64,000 nucleotides of DNA from Trebonia kvetii (GTDB lineage Bacteria; Actinomycetota; Actinomycetes; Streptosporangiales; Streptosporangiaceae): assembly GCF_007827045.1 (NCBI RefSeq), contig NZ_RPFW01000008.1, positions 1 to 64,000 of the forward strand, given 5' to 3'. Under the pieces are notes generated by a model, which saw only the letters and a program-made list of their open reading frames with translations, was not told the origin of the DNA and ran no database searches. Both the position numbers and the translations under genes were made by a program. Shown here piece after piece: positions 17,362 to 25,599 of this stretch. Every line of letters starts with the position of its first letter. Position 1 is the first letter of the stretch.

Positions 17362-17943
17362 CTAGGCGGTCGGGCCGGCGACCGTGTCCAGGAGGCGGGC
17401 AATCCTGGCGCGCAGCCCGTCGCGACCACGCGCGGTGCGGCCACGCGCGCCCGCGGCGGCGGAGACGAGGTGCTGGCCCGCGTCGAAGGACAGCGATTCG
17501 GGTACCGCGAGGGCCTCGTGGGCCAGGGCGTCGAGTTCCGGGTCGTCGCTGTCGAGCGCGAGGATGGTGGCGCCGGTCTTCCGCGCGTCGCTGACCCGCT
17601 CGAGCAGCGGCGCCGGCGCGGTGTCCTCCGCGACCACGAACAGCGTCTCGCCGCGCCTCGCGGCCTCCAGGCGGGCAAGCCCGACCGACAGGTGCGCCGG
17701 CGCGCCCGGGGGCGGGGCCCAGCGGATGAGGGTCGGTGCCAGTTCCGCGATGCCAGACAGCCGGGACTCGTCGTCCAGGTGCGCCGTCACGTGCCATGGC
17801 TCGAAGTCCGGCGTGCCGACGACGAGCAGCCCGCCCGCCGACCGCGGTGTCGTGCGCAGGGCGCGGCCGAGCACGCGCGCCCGTTCCAGCCAGCCGGAAC
17901 CGGCCATCAACGCACGGAGCGTAGCGACCTGGTCTGCGTCCAC
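17362..17943 (-). CDS. Conserved actinobacterial hypothetical (SIS-like)
   Basis: The protein has about 193 residues, starting at a GTG that precedes DADQVATLRAL. It contains GLLVVGTPDFEPWHVTAHL, WAPPPGAPAHLSVGL, RRGETLFVVAED and GATILALDSDDPELD. Alternating strands and helices and the last two motifs resemble sugar-isomerase (SIS) folds, but a sugar-phosphate site is not evident. Similar proteins are common in actinobacteria and I remember no assigned function. The exact start is uncertain; an upstream in-frame start at 18021 would add an Arg-rich segment unlike the family. Confidence 0.7.
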   Translation of the reverse strand: MDADQVATLRALMAGSGWLERARVLGRALRTTPRSAGGLLVVGTPDFEPWHVTAHLDDESRLSGIAELAPTLIRWAPPPGAPAHLSVGLARLEAARRGETLFVVAEDTAPAPLLERVSDARKTGATILALDSDDPELDALAHEALAVPESLSFDAGQHLVSAAAGARGRTARGRDGLRARIARLLDTVAGPTA

Positions 17944-18054
17944 GTACCCAGCATGGGGCCAACGCCGCCGATATGCACCCCAACGGAAAACCCCGCCCCG
18001 AGCCGAACCGGATAACAGCAAGAAGCGGCCCGCTGTCTTCCTGGTTGGCTTCTG

Positions 18055-18420
18055 TTACTGGTCGGCCTGCTGGAACTCCACCCGGTTGCCGAAGGGGTCG
18101 TGGGCGTGGAACCGCCGGACGCCGGGAATCTCGCCGTCCGCGCGGACGCAGGCGCGGCCCGCCGCGGTCAGCGCGGCCTCGAGCGCGTCGAGCTCCTCAA
18201 CGAGCAGCGCGGGATGCGCCTTGCGGGCCGGGCTGAATGGCTCCTCGACGCCCAGGTGCAGCACAGCGCTTCCCGACGCGAACCAGCAGCCGCCCCGTGG
18301 CGCGAGCGCCGCGGGCTTGGGCAGTTCGGTCATCCCGAGCAGCCCGGCGTAGAAGGCCCGCGCCTCCGCCTCACGGCCGCACGGCATCGCCAGCTGGACA
18401 TGATCGAATCCGGTGATCAA
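18055..18420 (-). CDS. VOC / glyoxalase-like protein
   Basis: The 121-residue protein has the VOC fold signature: FDHVQLAMP at the first strand, EARAFYAGLLGM, GGCWFASGSAVLHLGVE in the middle, and HDPFGNRVEFQQ at the end. The His and Glu in these motifs are the usual metal ligands. Related proteins include glyoxalase I, dioxygenases and resistance proteins; the substrate is unknown. The TTG start at 18420 was chosen because a perfect AGGAGG lies 4 nt upstream. It is divergent from the LLM oxidoreductase gene. Confidence 0.85.
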   Translation of the reverse strand: MITGFDHVQLAMPCGREAEARAFYAGLLGMTELPKPAALAPRGGCWFASGSAVLHLGVEEPFSPARKAHPALLVEELDALEAALTAAGRACVRADGEIPGVRRFHAHDPFGNRVEFQQADQ

Positions 18421-18582
18421 CGCCCCTCCTAAGCAAGATGTCTCGATATCAAGATAGTCGCTATCAAGGCAGATAGGAAGACGGAAAACGGCGGCGCGGC
18501 CACGGCTACCGGCGACGCGCGGCGCCGGCGCGTGCGGGCGGATGAGAGTATCGGAGGCGATGAGATCACTGATGGAGGCGCG

Positions 18583-19566
18583 ATGAAGTTCGCCTGGCTG
18601 TGCAGCCACGAGTCCTACCAGCCCGAAGACCTGGTCGAGCAGGCGGTCGCCGCCGAGCGGGCCGGCTTCGACGCCGTTCTTGGCAGCGACCACTTTCACC
18701 CCTGGGTCGATGACACGTCCGCGGCCGGGTTCGTCTGGTCCTGGCTCGGCGCCGTGGCTGTCAAGACCAGCGACGTGCTGCTCGGCACGGCCGTCACCTG
18801 CCCGCTGTTCCACTACCACCCCGCGCTTGTCGCGCAGATGGCCGCCACCACCGACCGGCTGTCCGGCGGCCGTCTGCTGCTCGGCGTCGGCACCGGCGAG
18901 GCGCTCAACGAGCGGCCGATGGGCTTCCCCTTCCCCGGCTACGGCGAGCGGCAGGCCCGGATGCAGGAGGCGCTCGAGATCATGCACCGGATGTTCGCCG
19001 GGGAGAAGGTGACGTTCCACGGCGAGTACTACACGACGGAGACGGCCAAGCTCTACTCGCCGCCGGCCGGGGCGGTGCCGGTGCTGATGGCGGCGGGCGG
19101 TCCGAAGTCCGCCGCGTTCGCGGGCACGCACGCGGACGGCCTGATCACCAGCGTGAAGGACCCGGCGGACACGGTCGCCAAGGTCATCGCGCCGTACCGG
19201 AAAGCGGCCTCGGAGGCGGGCAAGGAGCACCTGGTGCTCGCCACCCGCTGGACCGTGCTCGCCGATGGCCCTGACCGGGCGTGGCAGGCGCTCAGCTCGA
19301 TGCGCGGCCTGCGCGCGCCCGGCCGCCTCGAGGCGACCGACCCGATGGAACTGCGGATCAAGGCCGACGAGATGGACCGCGCCGAGGTGCTCGCCAGCTA
19401 CACGGTCGCCGCCGACGCCCAGGGCCTGATCGACGCCTACCGCCCGCTGGTCACCGACGTCGGCGCGGACATCGTCTCGATCCAGGTCATGTCGGAAGAC
19501 CCGATGGCGACCATCGAGGTGATCGGCAAGGAAGTCCTGCCCGAACTCCGCAAGCTCACCGGCTGA
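18583..19566 (+). CDS. F420-dependent LLM class oxidoreductase
   Basis: The 327-residue protein is a luciferase-like TIM barrel of the F420-dependent type. Visible motifs are KFAWLCSHE, AERAGFDAVLGSDHFHPW, LGTAVTCPLFHYHPALVAQ, TTDRLSGGRLLLGVGTGEAL and PVLMAAGGPKSA. The length and the HPW segment match the subgroup related to F420-dependent glucose-6-phosphate dehydrogenase, although the substrate cannot be assigned. ATG 18583 was chosen over the in-frame GTG at 18532 because a GATGGAGG site is just upstream and the protein then starts at the first barrel strand. A perfect 15-bp hairpin follows the gene. Confidence 0.88.
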   Translation: MKFAWLCSHESYQPEDLVEQAVAAERAGFDAVLGSDHFHPWVDDTSAAGFVWSWLGAVAVKTSDVLLGTAVTCPLFHYHPALVAQMAATTDRLSGGRLLLGVGTGEALNERPMGFPFPGYGERQARMQEALEIMHRMFAGEKVTFHGEYYTTETAKLYSPPAGAVPVLMAAGGPKSAAFAGTHADGLITSVKDPADTVAKVIAPYRKAASEAGKEHLVLATRWTVLADGPDRAWQALSSMRGLRAPGRLEATDPMELRIKADEMDRAEVLASYTVAADAQGLIDAYRPLVTDVGADIVSIQVMSEDPMATIEVIGKEVLPELRKLTG

Positions 19567-19578
19567 CGCCGGCGCGCA

Positions 19579-19612
19579 GGTCTCTGGCGTCCCCACCGGG
19601 ACGCCAGAGACC
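19579..19612. terminator. 15-bp hairpin terminator (both strands)
   Basis: GGTCTCTGGCGTCCC (19579-19593) pairs perfectly with GGGACGCCAGAGACC (19598-19612) over a 4-nt loop. It sits between the ends of the convergent LLM gene and the exported-protein gene, 12 and 14 nt from their stops. No U-run is seen. Confidence 0.85.
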
Positions 19613-19626
19613 CGCGCGGCCCTGGG

Positions 19627-20163
19627 CTACTTCGCTGCCCCGTGACGACCGACGCCGTACGGGAATGTCGCGTTCACGACGGCGTTCAGCTGGTTCTTCA
19701 CCCGGGCGGCCACCGCCGCCTTGCGGGCGGCGCTCCACCCGGTGTGCGCGTCGATCGCCTTGACGGCCCCGGCGAGTATCGCGTTCTCCAGCCCCTGCAC
19801 CGGCTTGCCCTTGGCCGCCGCCACCTGGGCGAGCGACTTGCCGTCGCGCAGCTGGGCGCGCAGCTGCGCAGGTGTCAGGCCCAGGTAGGCGGCCGCGGAC
19901 CTGAAGGCCGAGCGCACCACGTGCGGGTGCCGCCACGCGAAGCGGCGGAAGGCTGCGCCCCGTGCGCCGGCGTGCTTCCCGTTCGGTACCGTCACGGCGG
20001 CGGCCGAGCCCGGCGTGCCCGTCGCCGTTAGGACGGTGGCTGTGGCCGCCGCCGGAGGCGACGAGCCCGTCGCGGCGATCGCGACCCCGCCGCCGGTGAG
20101 CGCCGCCGCGAGCGCCCCGCCCGCCGCAAGCCCGGCCAGCAGGCGCCGCCTGTTGGTTTCCAT
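19627..20163 (-). CDS. Exported alpha-helical protein
   Basis: The 178-residue protein starts with METNRRRLLAGLAAGGALAA, a twin-Arg-containing signal peptide without a clear lipobox. The mature part has a low-complexity Ala/Thr/Pro segment and then helices: AAAYLGLTPAQLRAQLRDGK and SLAQVAAAKGKPVQGLENAI. Such LGLT-x3-L-x3-L-x2-GKSLA units recur in many actinobacterial exported proteins of unknown function. The ATG is preceded by AGGAGCC. It is divergent from the two-component genes at 20331, and a set of 11-bp direct repeats lies between them, so it may be a target of that regulator. Confidence 0.8.
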   Translation of the reverse strand: METNRRRLLAGLAAGGALAAALTGGGVAIAATGSSPPAAATATVLTATGTPGSAAAVTVPNGKHAGARGAAFRRFAWRHPHVVRSAFRSAAAYLGLTPAQLRAQLRDGKSLAQVAAAKGKPVQGLENAILAGAVKAIDAHTGWSAARKAAVAARVKNQLNAVVNATFPYGVGRHGAAK

Positions 20164-20225
20164 TCGCCTGGCTCCTTGCTGTGCATCGTGTCCGTGCTTC
20201 GGATGTCACCCAGGCTGCCGGGTCA

Positions 20226-20266
20226 GTGTGAGGCAACGCGGAGCGCTCCGTGAAGCTACCGTGAAG
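20226..20266 (+). promoter_or_regulatory. 11-bp-spaced direct repeats, likely response-regulator site
   Basis: CCGTGAAG occurs at 20248-20255 and 20259-20266, exactly 11 bp apart. A weaker copy (GTGTGAGG at 20226) lies two turns further upstream. Tandem half-sites with 11-bp spacing are the classical binding layout of OmpR/PhoB-type regulators. The site lies between an exported-protein gene and the regulator gene at 20331. Confidence 0.5.
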
Positions 20267-20330
20267 ATCGTCGCCGGTCCGGGCACGGCCCGCAACACCG
20301 GCCGTACCCTGGGCCAGAGGTGGGTGAGCG

Positions 20331-21020
20331 ATGCCCCGGGTGCTCGTTGTCGACGACGAACCGCATATCCGCACCGTACTGCGCGGATACCTGGAGGCGG
20401 CCGGCTTCGCCGTGTCCGAGGCCGTCGACGGTGCGGCGGCCGTCGACGAGGTCCGCCGCGATCCGCCTGACCTTGTGCTGCTCGATGTCATGCTGCCGGG
20501 CAGGGACGGACTCGAGGTGCTGCGCGAGGTGCGCACCTTCAGCGACGTCTACGTCATCCTGGTCACCGCGCGCACCGAGGAGATCGACAAGCTCCTCGGA
20601 CTCGGCGTCGGCGCCGACGACTACATCACCAAGCCGTTCAGCCCGCGCGAGGTGGCGGCCAGGGTGAAGGCGGTGCTCCGCCGTGACCGCGGTCCGCGCG
20701 AGGTCGCCGGGCCGGTGCTGCGCTTCGAGGGCCTGACCATCGACAAGGACGCCAGGGAGGTGCGCGTGGACGGCGCGGCGGTGAACCTGTCCGCGCTGGA
20801 GTTCGATGTGCTCGCCGCGCTCGCCGAGGCGCCCGGCCGGGTCTTCTCCCGCCGCCAGCTGCTCGAGGGCGTGTGGGGCTACGACTTCTTCGGCGACGAA
20901 CGGGTCGTGGACGTGCACATTCGCGGCCTGCGGTCCCGGCTTGGCGACGATGCGGGCAATCCGCGGCTGATCGCCACCGTCCGCGGCGTCGGCTACAAGT
21001 TCGCCGGGCGTCCGGCATGA
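20331..21020 (+). CDS. OmpR-family response regulator (system 1)
   Basis: The 229-residue protein has a receiver domain (residues 1-118) with VVDDEPH, the phosphoacceptor Asp52 in LLDVMLPG, the Thr in LVTARTEE and the Lys in YITKPFSPRE. The C-terminal winged helix (130-229) shows LSALEFDVLAALAEAPGRVF, VWGYDF and VDVHIRGLRSRL...TVRGVGYKF. The gene follows a TACCCT box (20305-20310) and a purine-rich leader. Its stop overlaps the start of the kinase gene by 4 nt (ATGA). It probably autoregulates through the repeats at 20226-20266. Confidence 0.93.
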   Translation: MPRVLVVDDEPHIRTVLRGYLEAAGFAVSEAVDGAAAVDEVRRDPPDLVLLDVMLPGRDGLEVLREVRTFSDVYVILVTARTEEIDKLLGLGVGADDYITKPFSPREVAARVKAVLRRDRGPREVAGPVLRFEGLTIDKDAREVRVDGAAVNLSALEFDVLAALAEAPGRVFSRRQLLEGVWGYDFFGDERVVDVHIRGLRSRLGDDAGNPRLIATVRGVGYKFAGRPA

Positions 21021-22207
21021 CGATGCGCCTGCCAGGACGGCTGTTCCTGTCGTACGCGGCGGTGATCGCGGTGGGGGCGGTTGCCGCCTATGTGACGATC
21101 CGGCTGCTCGCGCCGAAGTTCTTCGCGCGCGAGGCCGACGCGGTGATCAGGGCACTGCTCGCCGGCCACGGCCAGACGCGCCGCGCGCTGCGCGGCACGG
21201 TGCGTGGCGCGTTCGTTTCCGCGCTGACCACCGCGCTGCTGTTCGGCACGCTTGCCAGCGTCGTCGTCGCCGCGCTCGCCGCGGCGCTGATCACCAGGCG
21301 CCTGGTGCGCCCGCTGAACGAGGTGCGGCGGGCGACGCGGCTCATCGCGGCCGGCCGCTACCAGGCGAGCGTGCCCGTGCCGCGCGAGCCCGAGCTCGCG
21401 GGCATCGCCAGCGACGTCAACACGCTCGCGACCAGGCTCGCGGACACCGAGGAGCGCCGCAGCCGGCTGCTCGGCGAGGTCGCGCACGAGATGCGCACGC
21501 CGCTGACCGCGCTCGAGGGGTACCTAGAGGGCCTCATCGACGGGGTGTTCGCGCCGGAACCCGAGGTTCTCGGCGCGGTCAGCGACGAACTGCGCCGCCT
21601 GCGGCGGCTCGCCGACGATCTTTCTGCCCTGTCGCGCTCGGAAGAGCAACGGCTCGACCTGTCACTGGCCGCCACCGACCTTGCCGCCCTGGCAGGCAAG
21701 GCGGCCACCCGGCTGGCGCCCCAGTTCGCCGACGCGGGCGTCCGGCTGTCCATCGAGGCGGGCGCGCCGCTGCCGGTCTGGGCTGACCCGGACCGTATCA
21801 CCCAGGTGCTCACCAACATCCTCGGCAACGCGCTCGCCGCGACGCCGCCGGGCGGCGTGGTTGCCGTGCGGACCGCCGCACCGCCTGGGCTGGCCCAGGT
21901 GACGATCGCCGACACCGGCGCCGGGCTCGCCGCCGCGGATCTCGAGCGCGTCTTCGAGCGGTTCTACCGCGCGCCGAGACCGCCGGAACCGCCGAGCCCG
22001 CCGGAACCGCCGGAACCGCCGGAACCGCCGGGAGCGCCGGGGCGGCCCGGAGGACAGGAACAGCCGCGCCGTGCCACGGGCTCCGGCATCGGGCTGACGA
22101 TCGCCCGCAACATCGCCCGCGCGCACGGCGGCGACGTCACCGCCGCTTCCGCCGGCCTTGGGCAGGGCGCTGCCTTCACCCTCACCCTGCCGCTGCGCTC
22201 CGGATAG
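21017..22207 (+). CDS. Sensor histidine kinase (system 1)
   Basis: The 396-residue kinase has two transmembrane segments (about 8-30 and 65-92) with an extracytoplasmic loop of only ~35 residues. A HAMP domain follows, then the HisKA box EVAHEMRTPL (His157). The ATPase domain has the N box (TNILGNALAATP), DTGAGL and GIGLTIARNI. A 27-residue Pro/Glu insertion interrupts the ATP lid just after FERFYRA. Overlap with the regulator gene by 4 nt supports the start and coupled translation. The small sensor loop suggests a membrane or envelope signal. Confidence 0.93.
   Translation: MTMRLPGRLFLSYAAVIAVGAVAAYVTIRLLAPKFFAREADAVIRALLAGHGQTRRALRGTVRGAFVSALTTALLFGTLASVVVAALAAALITRRLVRPLNEVRRATRLIAAGRYQASVPVPREPELAGIASDVNTLATRLADTEERRSRLLGEVAHEMRTPLTALEGYLEGLIDGVFAPEPEVLGAVSDELRRLRRLADDLSALSRSEEQRLDLSLAATDLAALAGKAATRLAPQFADAGVRLSIEAGAPLPVWADPDRITQVLTNILGNALAATPPGGVVAVRTAAPPGLAQVTIADTGAGLAAADLERVFERFYRAPRPPEPPSPPEPPEPPEPPGAPGRPGGQEQPRRATGSGIGLTIARNIARAHGGDVTAASAGLGQGAAFTLTLPLRSG
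21980..22045 (+). repeat. CCGCCGGAA-type codon repeat encoding Pro-Pro-Glu
   Basis: Five or more imperfect copies of a 9-bp CCGGAACCG/CCGCCGGAA unit encode PPEPPSPPEPPEPPEPP within the ATP lid of the histidine kinase. The tract is a microsatellite-like array that could change length by slippage without breaking the frame. Confidence 0.8.
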
Positions 22208-22267
22208 CGGCGGCGGTCACCGGGAGGGTCAGCATCCCGGGAGGGGCAGCGGAGAAAGACAACCACT

Positions 22268-22296
22268 CCTTGACGGGTTCTTGGTCTCGCCTTAAC
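22268..22296 (-). promoter_or_regulatory. Triple 11-bp repeat before the redox operon
   Basis: Read on the minus strand: GTTAAG (22296-22291), ACCAAG (22285-22280) and GTCAAG (22274-22269), each 11 bp from the next. The first half-site is followed by GCGAG, giving GTTAAGGCGAG, which also occurs at 26488-26498 upstream of the secreted-protein gene. Both sites have the same orientation relative to the gene and lie 22-24 nt from its start. This is the layout of an OmpR-type operator. Confidence 0.55.
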
Positions 22297-22320
22297 GATC
22301 GCGCTGGTGAGATCGGCCGC

Positions 22321-22827
22321 ATGCGAAACGGTTATGACTATCCGGCCGACAACAGTCCCGACTTCCCTGGCCAGCGGGACGATGGACTGCGCCGCCTGCG
22401 CACGATCACCTGGCGGGTCACCCAGCTCGGCGCGCTCGCCACGGTCGGCATCGCGACGGTCTTCGCGAAAACCGCGCCGATGCAAGCGGCCAGCCAGACC
22501 ACCCCGGTGGTCACCCCCACCGCTCCTGCCTCCAGCCAGGCCCCCACCCACGCCGCCGGCCATGCGAAGTCGCACAAGGCGGCATCGTCGAAGAAGCCGG
22601 CCGCGGGCGTGGCAGGAGGATCGTCGGCCCAGGCGGGGACCGGCGCCGCGGCGGCCACGTCCACGGCGCCGGCTGCCGCGCCGCAGACAAGCGCCGCGCC
22701 GACCAAGGCGGCGCCCGCCACCTCCGCGCCCGCCACCCTGGCGCCGCCGGCCACCACCCCGGCGCCGGCCCCGACCACCGCGGCGCCGGCGCCGACCGCT
22801 ACGAGCACCTCGACCAAGGGAAACTGA
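22321..22827 (+). CDS. Membrane-anchored Pro/Ala/Thr-rich protein (redox operon)
   Basis: The 168-residue protein has a charged cytoplasmic N-terminus, one hydrophobic segment (about residues 32-48, VTQLGALATVGIATVF) and a long extracytoplasmic Ala/Pro/Thr/Ser-rich tail ending STSTKGN. No FMN-binding domain or known fold is visible. It is the first gene of the operon and its stop overlaps the apbE start (TGATG). It may anchor or tether other components of the redox chain, or be an ApbE substrate, but neither can be shown from the sequence. ATG 22321 was chosen because the 11-bp repeats end 24 nt before it. Confidence 0.65.
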   Translation: MRNGYDYPADNSPDFPGQRDDGLRRLRTITWRVTQLGALATVGIATVFAKTAPMQAASQTTPVVTPTAPASSQAPTHAAGHAKSHKAASSKKPAAGVAGGSSAQAGTGAAAATSTAPAAAPQTSAAPTKAAPATSAPATLAPPATTPAPAPTTAAPAPTATSTSTKGN

Positions 22828-23777
22828 TGCCCGCTTCCCCGGCCGGGCAGCACACGTTCAACGCGCTTGGCACCTTCGCCACACTGCTGGTCTCCGACCC
22901 GGCGGTGCTGCGGGACGCCACGGAAATCCTCACCGAAGAACTGGCGGCCATCGACCTCGCCTGCTCCCGCTTCCGGCAGGACTCCGAGCTCTGGCGGGCC
23001 TGCTCGGCCGGCGGCAGGCCGGTCCAGGTCAGCCCCCTGTTCGCCGTGGCACTCGACGTCGCGCTGAGCGCCGCCCGGCTCACCGACGGGGACGTGGACC
23101 CCACCTGCGGCCGTTCGCTCGCCGCACTCGGCTACGACAGGGACTTCGCCATCGTCAGGCAGGACACCAGCCCGGCGAGCCTGCCGCCGGTCGCGGGCGG
23201 CGGCTGGCGCGCGATCCGGCTCGACACCGACGGCGGCACGGTGACGGTGCCCGACGGGGTGCTCCTCGACCTGGGGGCCACCGCGAAGGCGCTGGCGGCG
23301 GACCGCGCGGCGGCTGCGATCGCGGCGGCCACGGACGCGGGCGTCCTGGTCAACCTGGGCGGAGACATCAGCGTGGCGGGACCGCCACCGGAGGGCGGCT
23401 GGCTGGTCGGCGTCGCGGATGACGCGCGTTTCGACACCACCACGAACAGCGTGCGCATCAAGCAGTCGGTACTGATCAGTGACGGCGGCCTGGCCACCTC
23501 CAGCGTGCTCGGCCGGTCCTGGCGGCGCGGCGGCACGATCGTGCACCATATCATCGCGCCGCGCACCGGGCTGCCGGCCAGCTCGTGCTGGCGCACCGTC
23601 ACGGTCGCCGCGGAGAGCTGCGTGGCCGCGAACATCGCCGCCACCGCCGCGATCGTGCGCGGCGAGCCTGCGGCGGACTGGCTGCGGGGGCTGTGCCTGC
23701 CCGCCCGCCTGGTCAGGCAGGACGGTTCTGTGAGCACTGTCGCGGGCTGGCCAGCGGATCAGGCGATCGCGGCATGA
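22827..23777 (+). CDS. apbE: FAD:protein FMN transferase (ApbE)
   Basis: The 316-residue protein has the ApbE signatures VLVNLGGDISVAG, GLATSSVLGRSW and HHIIAPRTGLPAS, which hold the FAD and Mg2+ site. ApbE attaches FMN covalently to Ser or Thr of partner proteins. No signal peptide or lipobox is visible, so it may act in the cytoplasm unless exported by an unusual route. It overlaps the previous gene by 1 nt (TGATG) and the next by 4 nt (ATGA). No FMN-binding-domain gene, the usual substrate, is present in this operon, which is unexpected. Confidence 0.92.
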   Translation: MPASPAGQHTFNALGTFATLLVSDPAVLRDATEILTEELAAIDLACSRFRQDSELWRACSAGGRPVQVSPLFAVALDVALSAARLTDGDVDPTCGRSLAALGYDRDFAIVRQDTSPASLPPVAGGGWRAIRLDTDGGTVTVPDGVLLDLGATAKALAADRAAAAIAAATDAGVLVNLGGDISVAGPPPEGGWLVGVADDARFDTTTNSVRIKQSVLISDGGLATSSVLGRSWRRGGTIVHHIIAPRTGLPASSCWRTVTVAAESCVAANIAATAAIVRGEPAADWLRGLCLPARLVRQDGSVSTVAGWPADQAIAA

Positions 23778-24322
23778 GCCTTGACCTGCACGGCCCAGGG
23801 CTGTGGTACGTCACGAGGGCGACCGGGCTTGTCGCCCTGGTGCTGCTGACCGCGAGCGTCCTGCTCGGCCTGCTCAACGCGGGCAGGTTCCGCGGCGAGC
23901 GGTGGCCGCGGTTCCTCACCCAGGGGCTGCACGGCAACCTGTCGCTGCTGGTCCTGGCGTTCCTCACGCTGCACGTGGCCAGTACCGTGCTTGACAGCTA
24001 CACGTCCATATCGCTGACCGCCGCGTTCGTGCCGTTCGCCTCGTCCTACAAGCCGCTGTGGCTCTCCCTCGGCGCGATCGCGGTTGACCTGCTCATCGCG
24101 CTCGTGGCCACCAGCCTGCTGCGCGGCAGGCTAGGCCACCGGGCCTGGCGCCGGGTGCACTGGCTGGCCTACGCCTGCTGGCCGGTGGCGGTGGCGCACG
24201 GCCTCGGCATCGGCACCGACCGATCGGCGACGTGGGTGATCGGACTGACGCTTGGCTGCATTATCAGCGTCGCGGCGATCACCACCTGGCGAGTCGTAAC
24301 CCTCGCGGCGGGAGCACGGTGA
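23774..24322 (+). CDS. Ferric-reductase-like transmembrane cytochrome b
   Basis: The 182-residue membrane protein has about five hydrophobic segments and resembles the ferric-reductase-like TM domain family. His residues in the helices (QGLHGN, LTLHVAS, RRVHWL, VAHGLG) are placed as two bis-His heme sites, so it could carry electrons across the membrane. It starts with an ATGA overlap with apbE and ends with a GTGA overlap with the NuoF-like gene, so the four enzymes are translated as a tightly coupled unit. The donor would be the NuoF-like protein or ferredoxin; the final acceptor is unknown. Confidence 0.85.
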   Translation: MSLDLHGPGLWYVTRATGLVALVLLTASVLLGLLNAGRFRGERWPRFLTQGLHGNLSLLVLAFLTLHVASTVLDSYTSISLTAAFVPFASSYKPLWLSLGAIAVDLLIALVATSLLRGRLGHRAWRRVHWLAYACWPVAVAHGLGIGTDRSATWVIGLTLGCIISVAAITTWRVVTLAAGAR

Positions 24323-25599
24323 CCACTCAGCAGACTCAGCTTGGCCGCCGCCAGCTGCCGCGCCTGCTGGCCGGCCTTTCCTATCAGCACCGGGCCGGTC
24401 TGGCGGAACACGAGCGGTGCTACGGCCCGCTGCCCGCGGCGACCCACCGGTTGATCGACGTCGTGGATGCCTCAGGCCTGACCGGCCGAGGCGGCGCGGG
24501 ATTCCCCACCGGACGCAAGATGCGCAGCGTCGCGGCCGCGCGCGGGCGCAAGGTGGTGGTGGCCAACGGCTCGGAAGGCGAGCCGGCCTCGAGCAAGGAC
24601 CGGCTGCTGCTCACCCGGCTGCCGCACCTGGTGCTCGACGGGATCGTGCTTGCCGCCACGGCGATCGGCGCTGACCAGGCGTACCTGTGCGTGCACGAGC
24701 ACGAGACGCACCTGCTCGCCAGCCTGGCCGCCGCGGCGGCCGAGCGGCATGACCCGGTGCCGGTCCAGGTGACCGGCATCCCCGGCCGGTACGTATCGAG
24801 TGAGCAGTCCGCGATCGTTCAGTACCTGAACGGCGGCCCTGGCATACCCACGTACTCGCCGCCGCGCCCGCACGAACGTGGCGTGCGCGGACTGCCCACG
24901 CTCGTCAACAACGTGGAGACGTTCGCGCACCTGGCGCTGATCGCCAGGCACGGCGACCGCTGGTTCCGCTCGGCCGGGCTGCCCGCCGCGCCTGGCACCA
25001 TGCTGGCCACGGTCAGCGGCGCGGTCTGCCGGCCGGGGGTGTACGAGGTCGAGCTCGGCACCCCGCTCGGGGAGGTGCTGTCCTGGGCGGGCGGCCCCGC
25101 CGAGCCCATCAGCGCGCTGCTCGTCGGCGGTTACTTCGGCGCCTGGCTGCCGGCTCAAGTCGCCTGGCCGCTGCCGATGACCCACGCCGCGCTCAAGTCG
25201 GTGGGCGGCGCGCTCGGCGCGGGCATCATCGTCGCACTGCCAGAGTCCTCGTGCCTGATCGCCGAGACCGCCCGGGTCGTGCGCTACCTGGCAGGCGAGG
25301 GCGCGGGCCAGTGCGGCCCGTGCGTGTTCGGATTGCCCGCACTCGCCGACGCGCTGTCCGACCTGGCCTTCCACGGCGGCAGGGGCCGGGTGCTCGGCCG
25401 GCTCGACGCGCTGCTCCCGCTGGTGGAACGGCGGGGCGCCTGCCGTCATCCGGACGGCGTCACCCAGCTCATCCGCAGTGCGCTGCGGACCGGGGCCGCC
25501 GACGCGCGCTGGCATGACGCGGCGGGTGCGTGCCACGGTGTCCGCCGGGCGCCGCTGCTGCCCGTCCCTGACGACGAAGTACCGCAGGAGGACGCGTGA
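24319..25599 (+). CDS. NuoF-like NADH/FMN iron-sulfur oxidoreductase
   Basis: The protein has about 426 residues. It has the FMN-binding motif TGRGGAGFPTGRKM, the NADH-binding region GSEGEPASSKDR, an SLBB domain around 230-290 and a C-terminal iron-sulfur region. NuoF uses four Cys (CxxCxxC...C); here the first position is Ala (EGAGQCGPCVFG) and the last Cys is in RRGACRHP, so only three of four appear. Its cluster may be altered or lost. It starts by GTGA overlap with the cytochrome b gene and ends by GTGA overlap with the ferredoxin gene. Electrons would pass from NADH or reduced ferredoxin to the membrane cytochrome, or the reverse. Confidence 0.88.
   Translation: MTTQQTQLGRRQLPRLLAGLSYQHRAGLAEHERCYGPLPAATHRLIDVVDASGLTGRGGAGFPTGRKMRSVAAARGRKVVVANGSEGEPASSKDRLLLTRLPHLVLDGIVLAATAIGADQAYLCVHEHETHLLASLAAAAAERHDPVPVQVTGIPGRYVSSEQSAIVQYLNGGPGIPTYSPPRPHERGVRGLPTLVNNVETFAHLALIARHGDRWFRSAGLPAAPGTMLATVSGAVCRPGVYEVELGTPLGEVLSWAGGPAEPISALLVGGYFGAWLPAQVAWPLPMTHAALKSVGGALGAGIIVALPESSCLIAETARVVRYLAGEGAGQCGPCVFGLPALADALSDLAFHGGRGRVLGRLDALLPLVERRGACRHPDGVTQLIRSALRTGAADARWHDAAGACHGVRRAPLLPVPDDEVPQEDA

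Noticed and set aside
22321..22827. FMN-binding domain in the first gene of the redox operon
   Set aside because: No flavinylation motif of the usual D-G-A-T/S type and no recognised fold were found; it remains only a candidate anchor or atypical substrate.
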